NCBI GenBank assembly: GCA_965218055.1
Contig: CBDCKA010000001.1
Span: 1,054,001-1,118,000, forward strand
Length of the DNA: 64,000 nt
Direction of reading: 5' to 3'
DNA from: CBDBKE01 sp965218055
Lineage (GTDB): Bacteria; Acidobacteriota; Terriglobia; JAJPHL01; JAPKYU01
Shown in pieces: positions 34,209-42,947 of the stretch. The notes below the pieces were generated by a model. The model saw only the letters and a list, made by a program, of their open reading frames with translations, made no database searches and was not told the DNA's origin. Made by a program: the position numbers and the translations under genes. The first letter of the stretch is position 1, and every line of letters starts with the position of its first letter.

Positions 34209-36761
34209 TCAGTGATTGTTGGAGAACTCTTGCGAACTCAGCAGCGCCCACAGCAGATCCTCGAGAGCCTGCCGTCGCGAAGAGTACTCAGAGATCATCC
34301 TGACCAACCCCGACTCTTCTTCGGGCGTCGGAAGCCGTGTCAGACTCAGCAAGTAAAGCTCCTCGATGATCTCTTGGTCGGAGGCGCCGCTTTCTATAAG
34401 CTGGTCGATGCGCCCTCCGGCTTGGGAAATGTTTTCCGTAAACGTGGATCCTACGAGTTGGTGCAGGGCTTGGCCGAGGCTCGGCTTGGGCCGCCCTTCC
34501 GGAACCATCGTACGCATGCTGCGGCCGTAAACTTCCAGGATCCGCGATCTGTATATATCGGGCATCACCACATGGACTGCCCGAGAGCCCTTTGGCAATC
34601 TCCCTCGTTTGAACTTGTCCTGTTCAAAGACATACGGTACGTCCGTGACGTAGGAAATCGCATCAAACAACAGGTCCGCACCGAGCAGACGGGGCATTGC
34701 GTGAGAGTAGTTGATCCGATCGTCCAGATTCGTTTCATTGGGTTGGCTGCTCAACTGGTACGTCTTCGAGCTTACGATGGTCCGCATCAAGTGCTTGAGA
34801 TCGTAACCACTCTGTTCAAAGTCCCGGGCCAGTGCTTTCAATAGCTCCGGATGCGTAGCCGGATTGGTCGAGCGGAAGTCATCCACCGGATCCACAATTC
34901 CTCTGATGAAGAAATAGCCCCAGAACCGGTTCACCGCGGCTTCGGCAAAGTAGGGATGGGAAACCGCCCAATCCGCCAGGTGCACCCGCAGATCCGCTCG
35001 CTTCTCCTCCGGCAACACCGTGCCGTCGAGGAACGTGGGATGGACTTCCTCTCCCGTTCGCGGGTGAAGGACCTTACGGCTCTTGCCCTTCTCGAACAGA
35101 TCAACTTCCTGACCGGTCGGATCCTCATAGATCACTGTTCCCGGCTCTTCTCCCCGACCGTTGATCACGCTCATCCGTCCAAAGAAAGCTGCTAGTCCCC
35201 AGAACTGATTCTGGCTCCACGCTTCAAAGGGATGATTGTGGCACTGCGCGCAATCAAAGCGGCGTCCCAGGAAAACCCGAACTTCCTCGGCCATTTTGTT
35301 CTGGGGGTAGCGAACCTCCCCGTTGGGCAGGAAGTGCCACGCGGAAGGACTTGAGCCCACGGCTGCGATGCGCTCTCGCGCAACCTCGTTGTAAGGTCTG
35401 TTCTCGCTAACGTTTCGCCGTATCCATTCCCAATATGCTTCCGCCCAGTCTAAGCCCATTCCGTTCTGGAACCATGCTATGCGGAACAAGTCGGCGAATC
35501 GGAATGTCCAGTAATCCACGTACTCGGGAGTATCTAAGAGGGCCTCGATAAGCTTGTCTCGCTTCAGTGGATCCTTGCTGGCCAGAAATTGCCTGGTTCG
35601 TTCGGGTGGTGGCAAGGTCCCGGTTAAATCCAGGCTCACCCGCCGTAGAAATTCCGCGTCCTGCGATAGCTTCGAAGGAACGATGTTGAACTGCTTCAGT
35701 TTGGCGAAGACGAACTTGTCGACGAAGTTCCCTGGCTCGACGTTCGGGTAGTTCGGGATCGGTTTGGAGATCACACCAACTCGGGCGGTCACTGCAGTCC
35801 CAGACGCCCGAATCATCACCGCGGTCTCACCGGTGTTGACCGCCTCTACCTTGCCGTTGGAATCCACCTTGACTACTTCCGCGTTGTTAGAAGCGTAGAG
35901 AACTTCCTCGGTGATGTCTTCACGTTGTCCGTTCGACAGATGGGCAGTCACCAACAACTGCTGCTTCCCCTGTGCATCTAGGACAACCTGAGTGGGATAG
36001 ACTTCCACACGAACGATGGCGACGCTCTGTTTCTGGCCTTCTTCCCCGTAAGGCGCTCCCCTTTGCACCCAATCAAGAATCGTCTGGTAATCCACCGATT
36101 CCGGACGGAGTCGTTGCCCGCCGCCGTGCGACACTTGCATGGTTGCTTTGCGCAGCAGCAAGCTCTTCTCCGGCTCTTTCAAGTCTATTCGGGGGGTCTT
36201 GGTCCCTACGTCGGCCTTCAGTACGTGATAGGTGCCCCCTTCGATGATCCACCGATGGTCGTCTTTCGGATAGAGGGCGTTCAAGGAGAGCTTAAACCCG
36301 CCTTGGCCCTTGACGCCGCCGTGGCAAGAGCTGTCGTTGCAGCCTCGTTTCGTAAAAATACCGCCAATATCGCGCGCAAAGCTGAATGGACGCTTTTCTT
36401 CCGACCCCGACACTTGAACCTGTGTTTTGGCGGACTGCCCTTCAAACTCCGCCGTCAGCAGGGACTCTCCGTCCGCCAGAGCAGCAACCCGACCGCCCTC
36501 ATCGACTTTCACCACTTTGGTGTCCGAAACTGAAAAACGACTCTCCAGAGTGACGTCCCTCTCCAGCCCGTCACTGTATTTCCCGAGGACCAGAAATTGC
36601 TGCGAAGCGTTGGCGCCCCAAAGCTTGGGATTCTCCGGCGCCAGCCGCAACGAAAGCAGTTTGGCCGGCGAGCTTTCGGCCAGCAAAGCAGTTGAAGAAA
36701 CGAGCACCGCCGCAACAACCAAGGCCAACCAACAGCGTCGCCAACAATTTCGGACTGTCAT
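34209..36761 (-). CDS. Secreted Ig-like/cytochrome DUF1549-DUF1553 protein
   Basis: 850 residues. After the signal peptide are a bacterial Ig-like (Big_2) domain (LRLAPENPKLWG, KVDEGGRVAAL), a heme-type motif CNDSSCHG (CX4CH, the form usual in this subgroup), a second Big_2 domain (VEVYPTQVVLDA), then DUF1549 with CAQCHNHPFEAW and DUF1553. It differs in layout from the gene at 19346, which has a CXXCH and no Ig domains. It sits 2 bases after the upstream PPC-domain gene and before a DUF1501 gene, so the three are an operon. Confidence 0.93.
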   Translation of the reverse strand: MTVRNCWRRCWLALVVAAVLVSSTALLAESSPAKLLSLRLAPENPKLWGANASQQFLVLGKYSDGLERDVTLESRFSVSDTKVVKVDEGGRVAALADGESLLTAEFEGQSAKTQVQVSGSEEKRPFSFARDIGGIFTKRGCNDSSCHGGVKGQGGFKLSLNALYPKDDHRWIIEGGTYHVLKADVGTKTPRIDLKEPEKSLLLRKATMQVSHGGGQRLRPESVDYQTILDWVQRGAPYGEEGQKQSVAIVRVEVYPTQVVLDAQGKQQLLVTAHLSNGQREDITEEVLYASNNAEVVKVDSNGKVEAVNTGETAVMIRASGTAVTARVGVISKPIPNYPNVEPGNFVDKFVFAKLKQFNIVPSKLSQDAEFLRRVSLDLTGTLPPPERTRQFLASKDPLKRDKLIEALLDTPEYVDYWTFRFADLFRIAWFQNGMGLDWAEAYWEWIRRNVSENRPYNEVARERIAAVGSSPSAWHFLPNGEVRYPQNKMAEEVRVFLGRRFDCAQCHNHPFEAWSQNQFWGLAAFFGRMSVINGRGEEPGTVIYEDPTGQEVDLFEKGKSRKVLHPRTGEEVHPTFLDGTVLPEEKRADLRVHLADWAVSHPYFAEAAVNRFWGYFFIRGIVDPVDDFRSTNPATHPELLKALARDFEQSGYDLKHLMRTIVSSKTYQLSSQPNETNLDDRINYSHAMPRLLGADLLFDAISYVTDVPYVFEQDKFKRGRLPKGSRAVHVVMPDIYRSRILEVYGRSMRTMVPEGRPKPSLGQALHQLVGSTFTENISQAGGRIDQLIESGASDQEIIEELYLLSLTRLPTPEEESGLVRMISEYSSRRQALEDLLWALLSSQEFSNNH

Positions 36762-36763
36762 CT

Positions 36764-38668
36764 TTATTTACGGCCTCCTAACGAAGCGTCAGGAACTGCT
36801 GACTCTGGACCCGGCTTGAGCACCATGACAGGAACATCTCCAACCGTCAAAGGTGCGCCTATTTTTCCTCCCACCACAGGCCGGGCGATGATGCGAGCCG
36901 ATCGGGGAATTCTTGATGTCGGAGCATCGGCGTCCGCTACCAGCAAAATTGTTGTCTTCTTGCTTTTCGGAACGAAGCGCTCCTTGTGAATTTCGGGCAG
37001 AGGAGGCGCTGCGTCTGGTTCGACGTCGGCGCCCGCCAGTGCCTGTACGCCGGGCGGCAAGCCCTGGATGCTGAAGACGACTTCGCCGCCGAAACGTTCC
37101 TCCTGCTCCGTAATGAGCGTCAGTTTCTTGGCCTCTCCAGCAACCAGATTCACTGCGTCTTCTTGGACCTCAATCTTGCCGACGTGTGGGATCTGGGGTC
37201 GGACGAGCACTCGGTACCTGAAAGCCGGCTTCCCGAATCGAGCCGTGATATCGCGAATCCGCAAAGTGTAGTAGCCTTCCCGCTCGAACGTGTACAGCAC
37301 CCTTGCCTGAATCAGCTTGACCCAATCGTCTCCATCACCGGCAATTTTTCGGTAATAGTTGGTCAGCATCTCCTCTCCGTTAGCGTCAATCACCGAAAAA
37401 TGCGGATTGAAGGTGGGGCTGGCTGCTTCAGGGGTCTCGAGTTCGAATGCCAACTTCGCTTTGCGTGGAACTTTGAACTTGAAAGTGTCCACGTCGTTCG
37501 GACGCTCGATTGCACCTTCCAGCAGAAACGGAAGGGTTGCCTCCGACGCCTGATCCACGGTGTCATTCGGCTCTGCTTCGGCTAGAACATTGTAATTCGC
37601 AGGCAGTGGAGCGGTATCCGGGCTCGAGGGTTGATCGCTCACAGCCACTCTCCCCGTCGCCGCTGGGATCTCTCCCTGGCCCACATCTGGCCCCGTTCGG
37701 CTCTCGACAACGGTCCTCCATTGCAGTGCCTGCAGACGATCAGACTCAAGCGTTCTCCGAAAAGGGCTTTGCAGTTTATCGATCGGAGACGGTGGAGTGA
37801 GACGCTCTTCTTCTTTAGAGAAATGCAATGAACCCGGCTCGTCAACACAGAGCCGGTAAGAATAGTCCGGTCCACCCACACCTTGGAATGAAGTAACGGC
37901 CACAAAATAGCGGCCTGGCGTCTCAAACGTGTAGGTCAAACGAGCCTCGCGTGCCAATGCGAGACGCAGGGGCCGCTGGGGGTCATACCAGCTTCCGCCC
38001 GGCCGGTACAGGGCGAACTGCGCGACGTCACGATTTCTAAGAGTGGTGTTGGCCACAGCGTGAAAGGTCAACTGCTGGCCGGCGGCCACCTCGAAGGAGT
38101 AAAAATCCCGATCGCCCATTTCGGACATCTTTCCGTTGATCACCGCCGGGAGTTCGAGGTGCTGTGCATCCTGGGCTTTGCTGTGGTCTCTGGCGATTTC
38201 CGGAGTCACTGGCTGGGTGCCGACCAGGAACTCCAGTGCGTTCGAGACGCCATTCGGTGTGACCATCCGGAAAGAGTGTTTCCCTCTGTTGGCGTCCGGG
38301 GCGACCTCGACTTTCAAGAACACCAGATGGCCCGGGACCGTCTTCTTTCCGAGTCCTCTCTTTCCATCTGGTTCACTGAACTCGATCGGCTCGACCTTCT
38401 CAACCCTGGCCGTCGCACCCTCAGCCGGGAACCAGACTCCAGAGACACCTTCAAGGTTCTTTCCCCGAACTTGTGCTTCGAAGACCGAGCCTTGCTGCGC
38501 GGCCACAGGGAAGACGGATATCGCCTTGGGAGCTGTCAAAGGCTCTTCCGTTTTCTGGGCCTGCATTTGGCAATCAAGACAGAAGAGGAAGAACCCAAGA
38601 GTCAGCGTGCCAAGCGTGCTGCCTAACGTCGAAACTCGCCCGCCTCTGCTCATGAATGGACGATCCAT
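36764..38668 (-). CDS. Secreted PPC-domain protein (peptidase C-terminal-like)
   Basis: 634 residues from the ATG at 38668 (ATG at 38653 also possible). Signal peptide around GTLTLGFFLFCLDCQMQ. A pre-peptidase C-terminal (PPC) beta-sandwich is seen in AEPNDTVDQASEATLP and DVDTFKFKVPRKAKLAFELE, and a related one earlier (DRDFYSFEVAAGQQLTF). No catalytic domain. It leads the operon with the second DUF1549/DUF1553-DUF1501 module, and is probably the substrate- or surface-binding partner. Confidence 0.87.
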   Translation of the reverse strand: MDRPFMSRGGRVSTLGSTLGTLTLGFFLFCLDCQMQAQKTEEPLTAPKAISVFPVAAQQGSVFEAQVRGKNLEGVSGVWFPAEGATARVEKVEPIEFSEPDGKRGLGKKTVPGHLVFLKVEVAPDANRGKHSFRMVTPNGVSNALEFLVGTQPVTPEIARDHSKAQDAQHLELPAVINGKMSEMGDRDFYSFEVAAGQQLTFHAVANTTLRNRDVAQFALYRPGGSWYDPQRPLRLALAREARLTYTFETPGRYFVAVTSFQGVGGPDYSYRLCVDEPGSLHFSKEEERLTPPSPIDKLQSPFRRTLESDRLQALQWRTVVESRTGPDVGQGEIPAATGRVAVSDQPSSPDTAPLPANYNVLAEAEPNDTVDQASEATLPFLLEGAIERPNDVDTFKFKVPRKAKLAFELETPEAASPTFNPHFSVIDANGEEMLTNYYRKIAGDGDDWVKLIQARVLYTFEREGYYTLRIRDITARFGKPAFRYRVLVRPQIPHVGKIEVQEDAVNLVAGEAKKLTLITEQEERFGGEVVFSIQGLPPGVQALAGADVEPDAAPPLPEIHKERFVPKSKKTTILLVADADAPTSRIPRSARIIARPVVGGKIGAPLTVGDVPVMVLKPGPESAVPDASLGGRK

Positions 38669-39030
38669 TCGCGCTACGAACTCTAGCCTCGGCAAGCACC
38701 GGGCCGTCCAGCGGTCCAGTGTCGCAAGTTCCGGCCTAAGTGCCTCTAGTGCCAAGGCTTCTCTATTGCGACGCCTTGTACGGAACCTCCCTGTTCCAAC
38801 TCAGCCCACGCGCCCGCCGCGCGGTCTGATAACCAGATGCTGGAGTCTTCAATGTGCACCACTCCTTAAACCCAAGAATATACGCCAGACGCGCTGCCAA
38901 GGCAAGCATTTTGCTACCTCCGGAAACAATGGTCACCGGTTTGCGCGATCTGCAAGACATTCGAGCCCTCGGTTGACAAGACGGCGCCGATCGGGCATGT
39001 TGGGCGCCGCGAACCATCCTGGAGGGCACT

Positions 39031-39819
39031 GTGAAATGGATCCGTGAACGAGTGCTGCGCGGAGAGCTGCTGGCCGGCACCTTTCTCAATCTGGGTTCCA
39101 GCCTGACGGCGGAGATCGCCGGCAGGGCAGGGCTGGATTGGATCGTGATTGACCTGGAGCATGGCGCCGGCGACCGCCAGAATCTGCTGTTCCAATTGCA
39201 AGCTTTGGAGAATGGCCCCACCGTACCGTTGGTGCGCCTGCCGTGGAACGATCCGGTGTGGTGCAAGCGCGTGCTCGACCTGGGAGCCTCCGGCCTGGTA
39301 GTGCCGTGGGTGAATTCCGTTGAGGAAGCCCGGCAGGCGGTCGCTGCCATGCGTTACCCACCGCAGGGGACCCGAGGTGCGGCCTCCATGAACCGGGCTT
39401 GTGGATTTGGTGCGGAGTTTGACACCTACTTTAGCTCGGCCAGCAACAAGTTGGTGCTCGCAGCCCAGATCGAAACTCGCCAGGCGTTGGACTGTGTCGA
39501 CGATATAGCGGCAATCGAGGGCGTCGATATCCTGTTTATGGGTCCGCTGGACCTCAGTCTCAGCCTGGGCATCCCACGCCAGCTGGATCATCCCGAGATG
39601 CGCGCGGCCAAGGCAAGAGTGGTCGAGGCGTGTCGCCGGGCGGGCAAGGCGGCGGGAATTCTGGTGGGACGGGAGGAGCATATCCAGGAAGCCGTTGCCA
39701 GCGGCTTTACCTTTATCGGCCTCAGCTCCGATGGCGCCGTCATGTTGCAGGGAATGAACCGGATTGCCGCCGCGTTTCAGACGGTAAAAGACAGCAAGGG
39801 CAAACCGTCCTCCGTCTAA
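39031..39819 (+). CDS. HpcH/HpaI-family aldolase, copy 2
   Basis: 262 residues, about 90% identical to the gene at 12257-13045. All signatures (VIDLEHGAGD, RLPWND, LFMGPLDLS) are kept. Most of the 27 differences are conservative (V/I, D/E, S/T), so both copies appear to be under selection and functional. Start GTG at 39031, because no ATG lies in frame nearby. It is convergent with the truncated CoA-binding copy. Confidence 0.9.
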   Translation: MKWIRERVLRGELLAGTFLNLGSSLTAEIAGRAGLDWIVIDLEHGAGDRQNLLFQLQALENGPTVPLVRLPWNDPVWCKRVLDLGASGLVVPWVNSVEEARQAVAAMRYPPQGTRGAASMNRACGFGAEFDTYFSSASNKLVLAAQIETRQALDCVDDIAAIEGVDILFMGPLDLSLSLGIPRQLDHPEMRAAKARVVEACRRAGKAAGILVGREEHIQEAVASGFTFIGLSSDGAVMLQGMNRIAAAFQTVKDSKGKPSSV

Positions 39820-39970
39820 GCCACTCCTGTTTGAAGCGGCCACCTCTCAGCACTGGACTGCCGCTCCGGATTTGAGCTGAATCACGAGCAACTTTGCGCG
39901 TAACTCTTTCTGGCAGCAGACTGGCTGGCAGCAGACTGGCAGCAGAGAAGGTGCGCGCAGACCAGCTGTC

Positions 39971-40360
39971 TCATGGGTGGCGCTTGCGGTGCTCCTTGAG
40001 GGTACAGCGATCCATCACCACCCGCAGGCCAGCGCGACGGGCTCGCTCGGCGGCTTCCGGATCTTCGACTCCCTCCTGCATCCAGACGGCGCGAGCACCG
40101 ATGCGGATAGCAGAATCCACGATCGGCCCCGCGTACTGTGAGCGGCGGAAGATGTTCACCAGCTCCACCTTCTCCGGCACGTCTTCCAGGCGGTCATAGC
40201 TTTTTTCTCCCAACACCTCGGTTTCGTGGGGGTTGATGGGAATAATGCGGCACCCGGCACGCTGCATGTATTCCGACACGCCAAAGCTGGGCCTGTGGCG
40301 TTTGCTGGAGAGCCCCACCACGGCAATCGTGCGACAGGTGCTGAGGATTTCGTCAATGTC
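39971..40360 (-). pseudogene. CoA-binding protein, copy 2, lacking its start
   Basis: Near-identical to the protein at 11697 (4 substitutions in about 115 residues: G/S, Y/C, A/E, I/V), but the first six codons including ATG are missing. Reading upstream, in-frame TAA and TAG follow directly after the homology breaks. The first available GTG (40321) would drop the first beta strand of the Rossmann fold. Probably inactive, though an ATT start cannot be excluded. Confidence 0.8.
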
Positions 40361-40418
40361 CCTTAACTATTAGAAAATCGCCTGACGTGGTCGCCCCAGT
40401 AGGCAAGGGGGGAAGGTG

Positions 40419-40463
40419 TGGTAGGCCCGAGCGGGCTTGAACCGCTGACCTCTACCGTGTCAA
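40419..40463 (-). tRNA. 3' half of a tRNA-Val(GAC) gene (fragment)
   Basis: Read on the minus strand: anticodon loop TTGACAC, 3' anticodon-stem strand GGTAG, five-base variable loop, T arm AGCGG-TTCAAGC-CCGCT, acceptor strand CGGGCCT, discriminator A and CCA. The matching 5' anticodon strand CTACC is absent; the sequence before the loop is CGCAA. So the gene is not complete here. A D-arm-like stretch (AGACTTGGTA flanked by GC pairs) occurs at 40499-40526, duplicated, so a decayed tRNA is also possible. Confidence 0.75.
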
Positions 40464-40836
40464 TTTGCGGGGCAAGCTAGGACCGAGTACCACACAGTGC
40501 TACCAAGTCTGCGCTACCAAGTCTGCGGAACGTGGGCACATAGCTGACCCTCCACCCTGTCGGTAGCACTCTGTCCCACCTGGTGAAATCGGGGCACACA
40601 TTCGCGTCTGTGTGGAGCTGAGGCTTGCCATTAGACCTGAAATTTCCGATTTGACCCTCCCTTTCGCCCAGAACCTTACGCCGGAGGCCTTGTTGTGTCA
40701 AGCCGCAGCTCCAACGGCCCCCTTTGGAATGGTATCGAGGCTGGTTTTTGCCGTTTCGAGGGGCGACCGTCTCTATTGGCAAGAGAAATACCTGGTGGCA
40801 GCCACACGTTGGCAACTGTGGTAGATTCTGACAAAT
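40464..40836. other. Intergenic, 373 bases, with a 14-bp tandem duplication
   Basis: GCTACCAAGTCTGC occurs twice in tandem at 40499-40512 and 40513-40526. In the minus direction this reads GCAGACTTGGTAGC, which resembles a tRNA D arm. The rest has no convincing gene and should carry the promoter for the M23 peptidase gene. Confidence 0.7.
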
Positions 40837-42183
40837 ATGCAGCCACAGCGACCGTACAGGAGGCTTGGGAGCGGGGCCAGTGGCACCGCAGTCGCGCGAA
40901 GGGCTGCTGGGGGTTTCCGTGTGGGGCAACGGCTGGGAATCTGGGCTGTGCTGGCCATCGGACTGGGAGGCCTGCTTGTCGCCGTTGTTCGCCACCGATC
41001 TGCGGCTGAAAAACTGCTGGAGCAAGAAGCGCACCTAGCAGCGCAGCAAGCCGACCTGCTGGCCTCGCGCCGACCCGTGTACGTGGAGAAACGTCTGCCG
41101 GCCCGCAGTACATTCGGTGAGTTTCTAGAAGAAGCCGGCGTGGACGCGGTTACGGTGCAGAAGCTGGTCGAAGAGGCCCGCCCGATCTACAACCTGGCGC
41201 GGGTACGAGCTGGAAACCGGGTGAGCCTGGTGACCTCCGCACAGGGGGAGCTGCGCGCCCTCGGCTATCAAATTGACGCTGACCGCCTGCTGTGGATCAC
41301 CAAGGAAACCGGCGGCTACCATGCAGAACTGCGGGCCATTCCTTATACGGTCATGGTCAAGGGCGTGGCGGGCCGCCTCCGCAGCTCACTGTTCGAGGCG
41401 GTAGCCGAGCAAGGCGAAGGCGACCTGCTCACGTTGGAGATCGCCGACATCTTCGGATGGGACATTGATTTCAGCACCGACCCGCGCCCAGGGGATACCT
41501 TCCAAGTGCTGGTCGAAAAGAAGTCGCTCAACGGCCAGCCCTGGGGCTATGGGCGCGTGCTGGCAACCCAGTACCGCAATGCCGGCCGGCTCTACCAGGC
41601 CGTGCTGTTCCGCGATCCCTCCGGCAAGCCGGCGTACTATTCCCCCAGCGGGAAATCGGTGGCCAAGGCTTTCCTCCGTTCTCCGCTGAAGTTCGGCGCT
41701 GCGGTGACCTCCGGCTTCAGCCATCGCAGGTTTCACCCCATTCTCAGACGCTACCGCCCCCATTTGGGCGTCGACTACCGGGCCCCGGTGGGCAGCGCGG
41801 TCCAGGCCGTCGCCGATGGCCGTGTCGTATCGGCCGGCTGGGATCGTGGTGGCGGAAAAACGATTCGGCTGCGCCACGCCAAGGGCTACGAGACCTACTA
41901 CCTGCATCTTTCCCGCATCCTGGTGCGACGCGGCCGGCGCGTCCAGCAGGGACAGATCATTGGCCGCAGCGGCGCCACCGGCATGGCCACCGGCCCGCAC
42001 CTGGATTTCCGCGTGAAACAGGGCGGCAGGTTTCGCAATTTCCTGAGATTGAAGCTTCCCCCGGCGCGGTCGGTCTCCCACGAGGACTGGGACGAGTTCG
42101 TTGCGGTCCGGGATGAAATGGGTGCCCGACTGGCGGCGTTAGAGGCAGGACAGGGCGGCCCGACCCCAGAGACAGCCGATTGA
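40837..42183 (+). CDS. Membrane-anchored M23-family (LytM-type) endopeptidase
   Basis: 448 residues; cuts peptidoglycan cross-links or acts as a division/elongation regulator. One TM segment (about residues 33-50, LGIWAVLAIGLGGLLVAVV), an OapA/LysM-like middle region, and the peptidase domain near residues 290-400: HLGVDYRAP (zinc His and Asp), YYLHLS and GPHLDFRV. The full set of ligands suggests an active enzyme. It is monocistronic and begins to the right of the island. Confidence 0.92.
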   Translation: MQPQRPYRRLGSGASGTAVARRAAGGFRVGQRLGIWAVLAIGLGGLLVAVVRHRSAAEKLLEQEAHLAAQQADLLASRRPVYVEKRLPARSTFGEFLEEAGVDAVTVQKLVEEARPIYNLARVRAGNRVSLVTSAQGELRALGYQIDADRLLWITKETGGYHAELRAIPYTVMVKGVAGRLRSSLFEAVAEQGEGDLLTLEIADIFGWDIDFSTDPRPGDTFQVLVEKKSLNGQPWGYGRVLATQYRNAGRLYQAVLFRDPSGKPAYYSPSGKSVAKAFLRSPLKFGAAVTSGFSHRRFHPILRRYRPHLGVDYRAPVGSAVQAVADGRVVSAGWDRGGGKTIRLRHAKGYETYYLHLSRILVRRGRRVQQGQIIGRSGATGMATGPHLDFRVKQGGRFRNFLRLKLPPARSVSHEDWDEFVAVRDEMGARLAALEAGQGGPTPETAD

Positions 42184-42250
42184 GCGCGCGCCGTGGAGCG
42201 GACCGTCAGCTACGGCGGGCTGCTAGTGTCGTGTCCCGGAAAAACGTTGC

Positions 42251-42670
42251 CTATGTTTGTGTGTCTGTGGGACCGCTTGCTGAGGAACGCGGCTCTGTAA
42301 GTCGTTGTGCCAATTCATTTTGGCCCCGGTAGGCCGCAAGGTCAGAAGCTGTCTTACCGTAAAAACCGAAAGCACCGCTCCCGCGGATTCCCAGGTCTGC
42401 TCCCGCCTCGAGCAGTGTTAGGGCGATCTCCGTACGTCCATTCAAAACGGCCAACATGAGTGCGCTGAGATTGTACTTGGCCGTCGTATCCAAGTCCGCG
42501 CCATGCTTCACTAACAGGCGGACTACTTCGAGATGCCCATTGCGTGCGGCAAGCATCAGGCCTGTTTGTGCGAATTTATCCTTTTTGTTGATGTCCACCC
42601 CCGCGTTGATAAGCGACGTTACCTTACGCAGGTCGCCCCGATGAACCGCCTCCTCCCATTCTTTTGTCAT
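42251..42670 (-). CDS. Ankyrin-repeat protein
   Basis: 139 residues with three to four ankyrin repeats (TGLMLAARNGHLEVVRLLVKHGAD, split as LMLAARNGHLEVVRLLV; SALMLAVLNGRTEIALTLLEAGAD). No signal peptide, so cytoplasmic protein-binding module. No partner is obvious from its neighbours, and the gene lies between two plus-strand genes. Confidence 0.87.
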   Translation of the reverse strand: MTKEWEEAVHRGDLRKVTSLINAGVDINKKDKFAQTGLMLAARNGHLEVVRLLVKHGADLDTTAKYNLSALMLAVLNGRTEIALTLLEAGADLGIRGSGAFGFYGKTASDLAAYRGQNELAQRLTEPRSSASGPTDTQT

Positions 42671-42947
42671 CCTTTAACCCTTGTCAGGCCAACCGTTGAT
42701 TCCGCGGGCTGACCACGCCGCGTAATTCTTAATTCCAATTTCTGATTCGCCCAACAGCATACGACCGCCGCCCCGTTCACTCAAGCTCACATCGCCATCT
42801 CCTGTTCTGCGTGAGCGAAAGGCGAGAGTCTCGTCCAGCGGAGGGTTGAGGATGCCCGACACGTGATTCCCACTGAAACGTCCGCAACCCAACACAACTT
42901 TGCGGGTTATATCCTGAAGACGGAGCCTGGCCAGAGGCTAAAGGGTT

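Larger units (their letters stand above)
38933..40360 (-). repeat. Inverted repeat, copy 2 (1.43 kb)
   Basis: Reverse complement of 11715-13145 with few indels. The left break is at GGTCACC near 38933; the right break at 40360 falls inside codon 6-7 of the CoA-binding gene and removes its start. The cluster of TCTGCTGCCAG 11-mers is preserved at 39910-39946. Confidence 0.93.

Noticed and set aside
40419..40540. Complete tRNA with an intron in the anticodon arm
   Set aside because: The 5' anticodon strand CTACC is not found upstream, the acceptor strand does not pair, and the gap is too small for a group I intron.
40612..40824. 70-codon frame upstream of the M23 peptidase gene
   Set aside because: No motif, no ribosome site and it would occupy the promoter region of the peptidase gene.
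42674..42895. 73-codon frame on the minus strand between the ankyrin and DUF1800 genes
   Set aside because: No recognisable motif or clear ribosome site; cannot be separated from chance.
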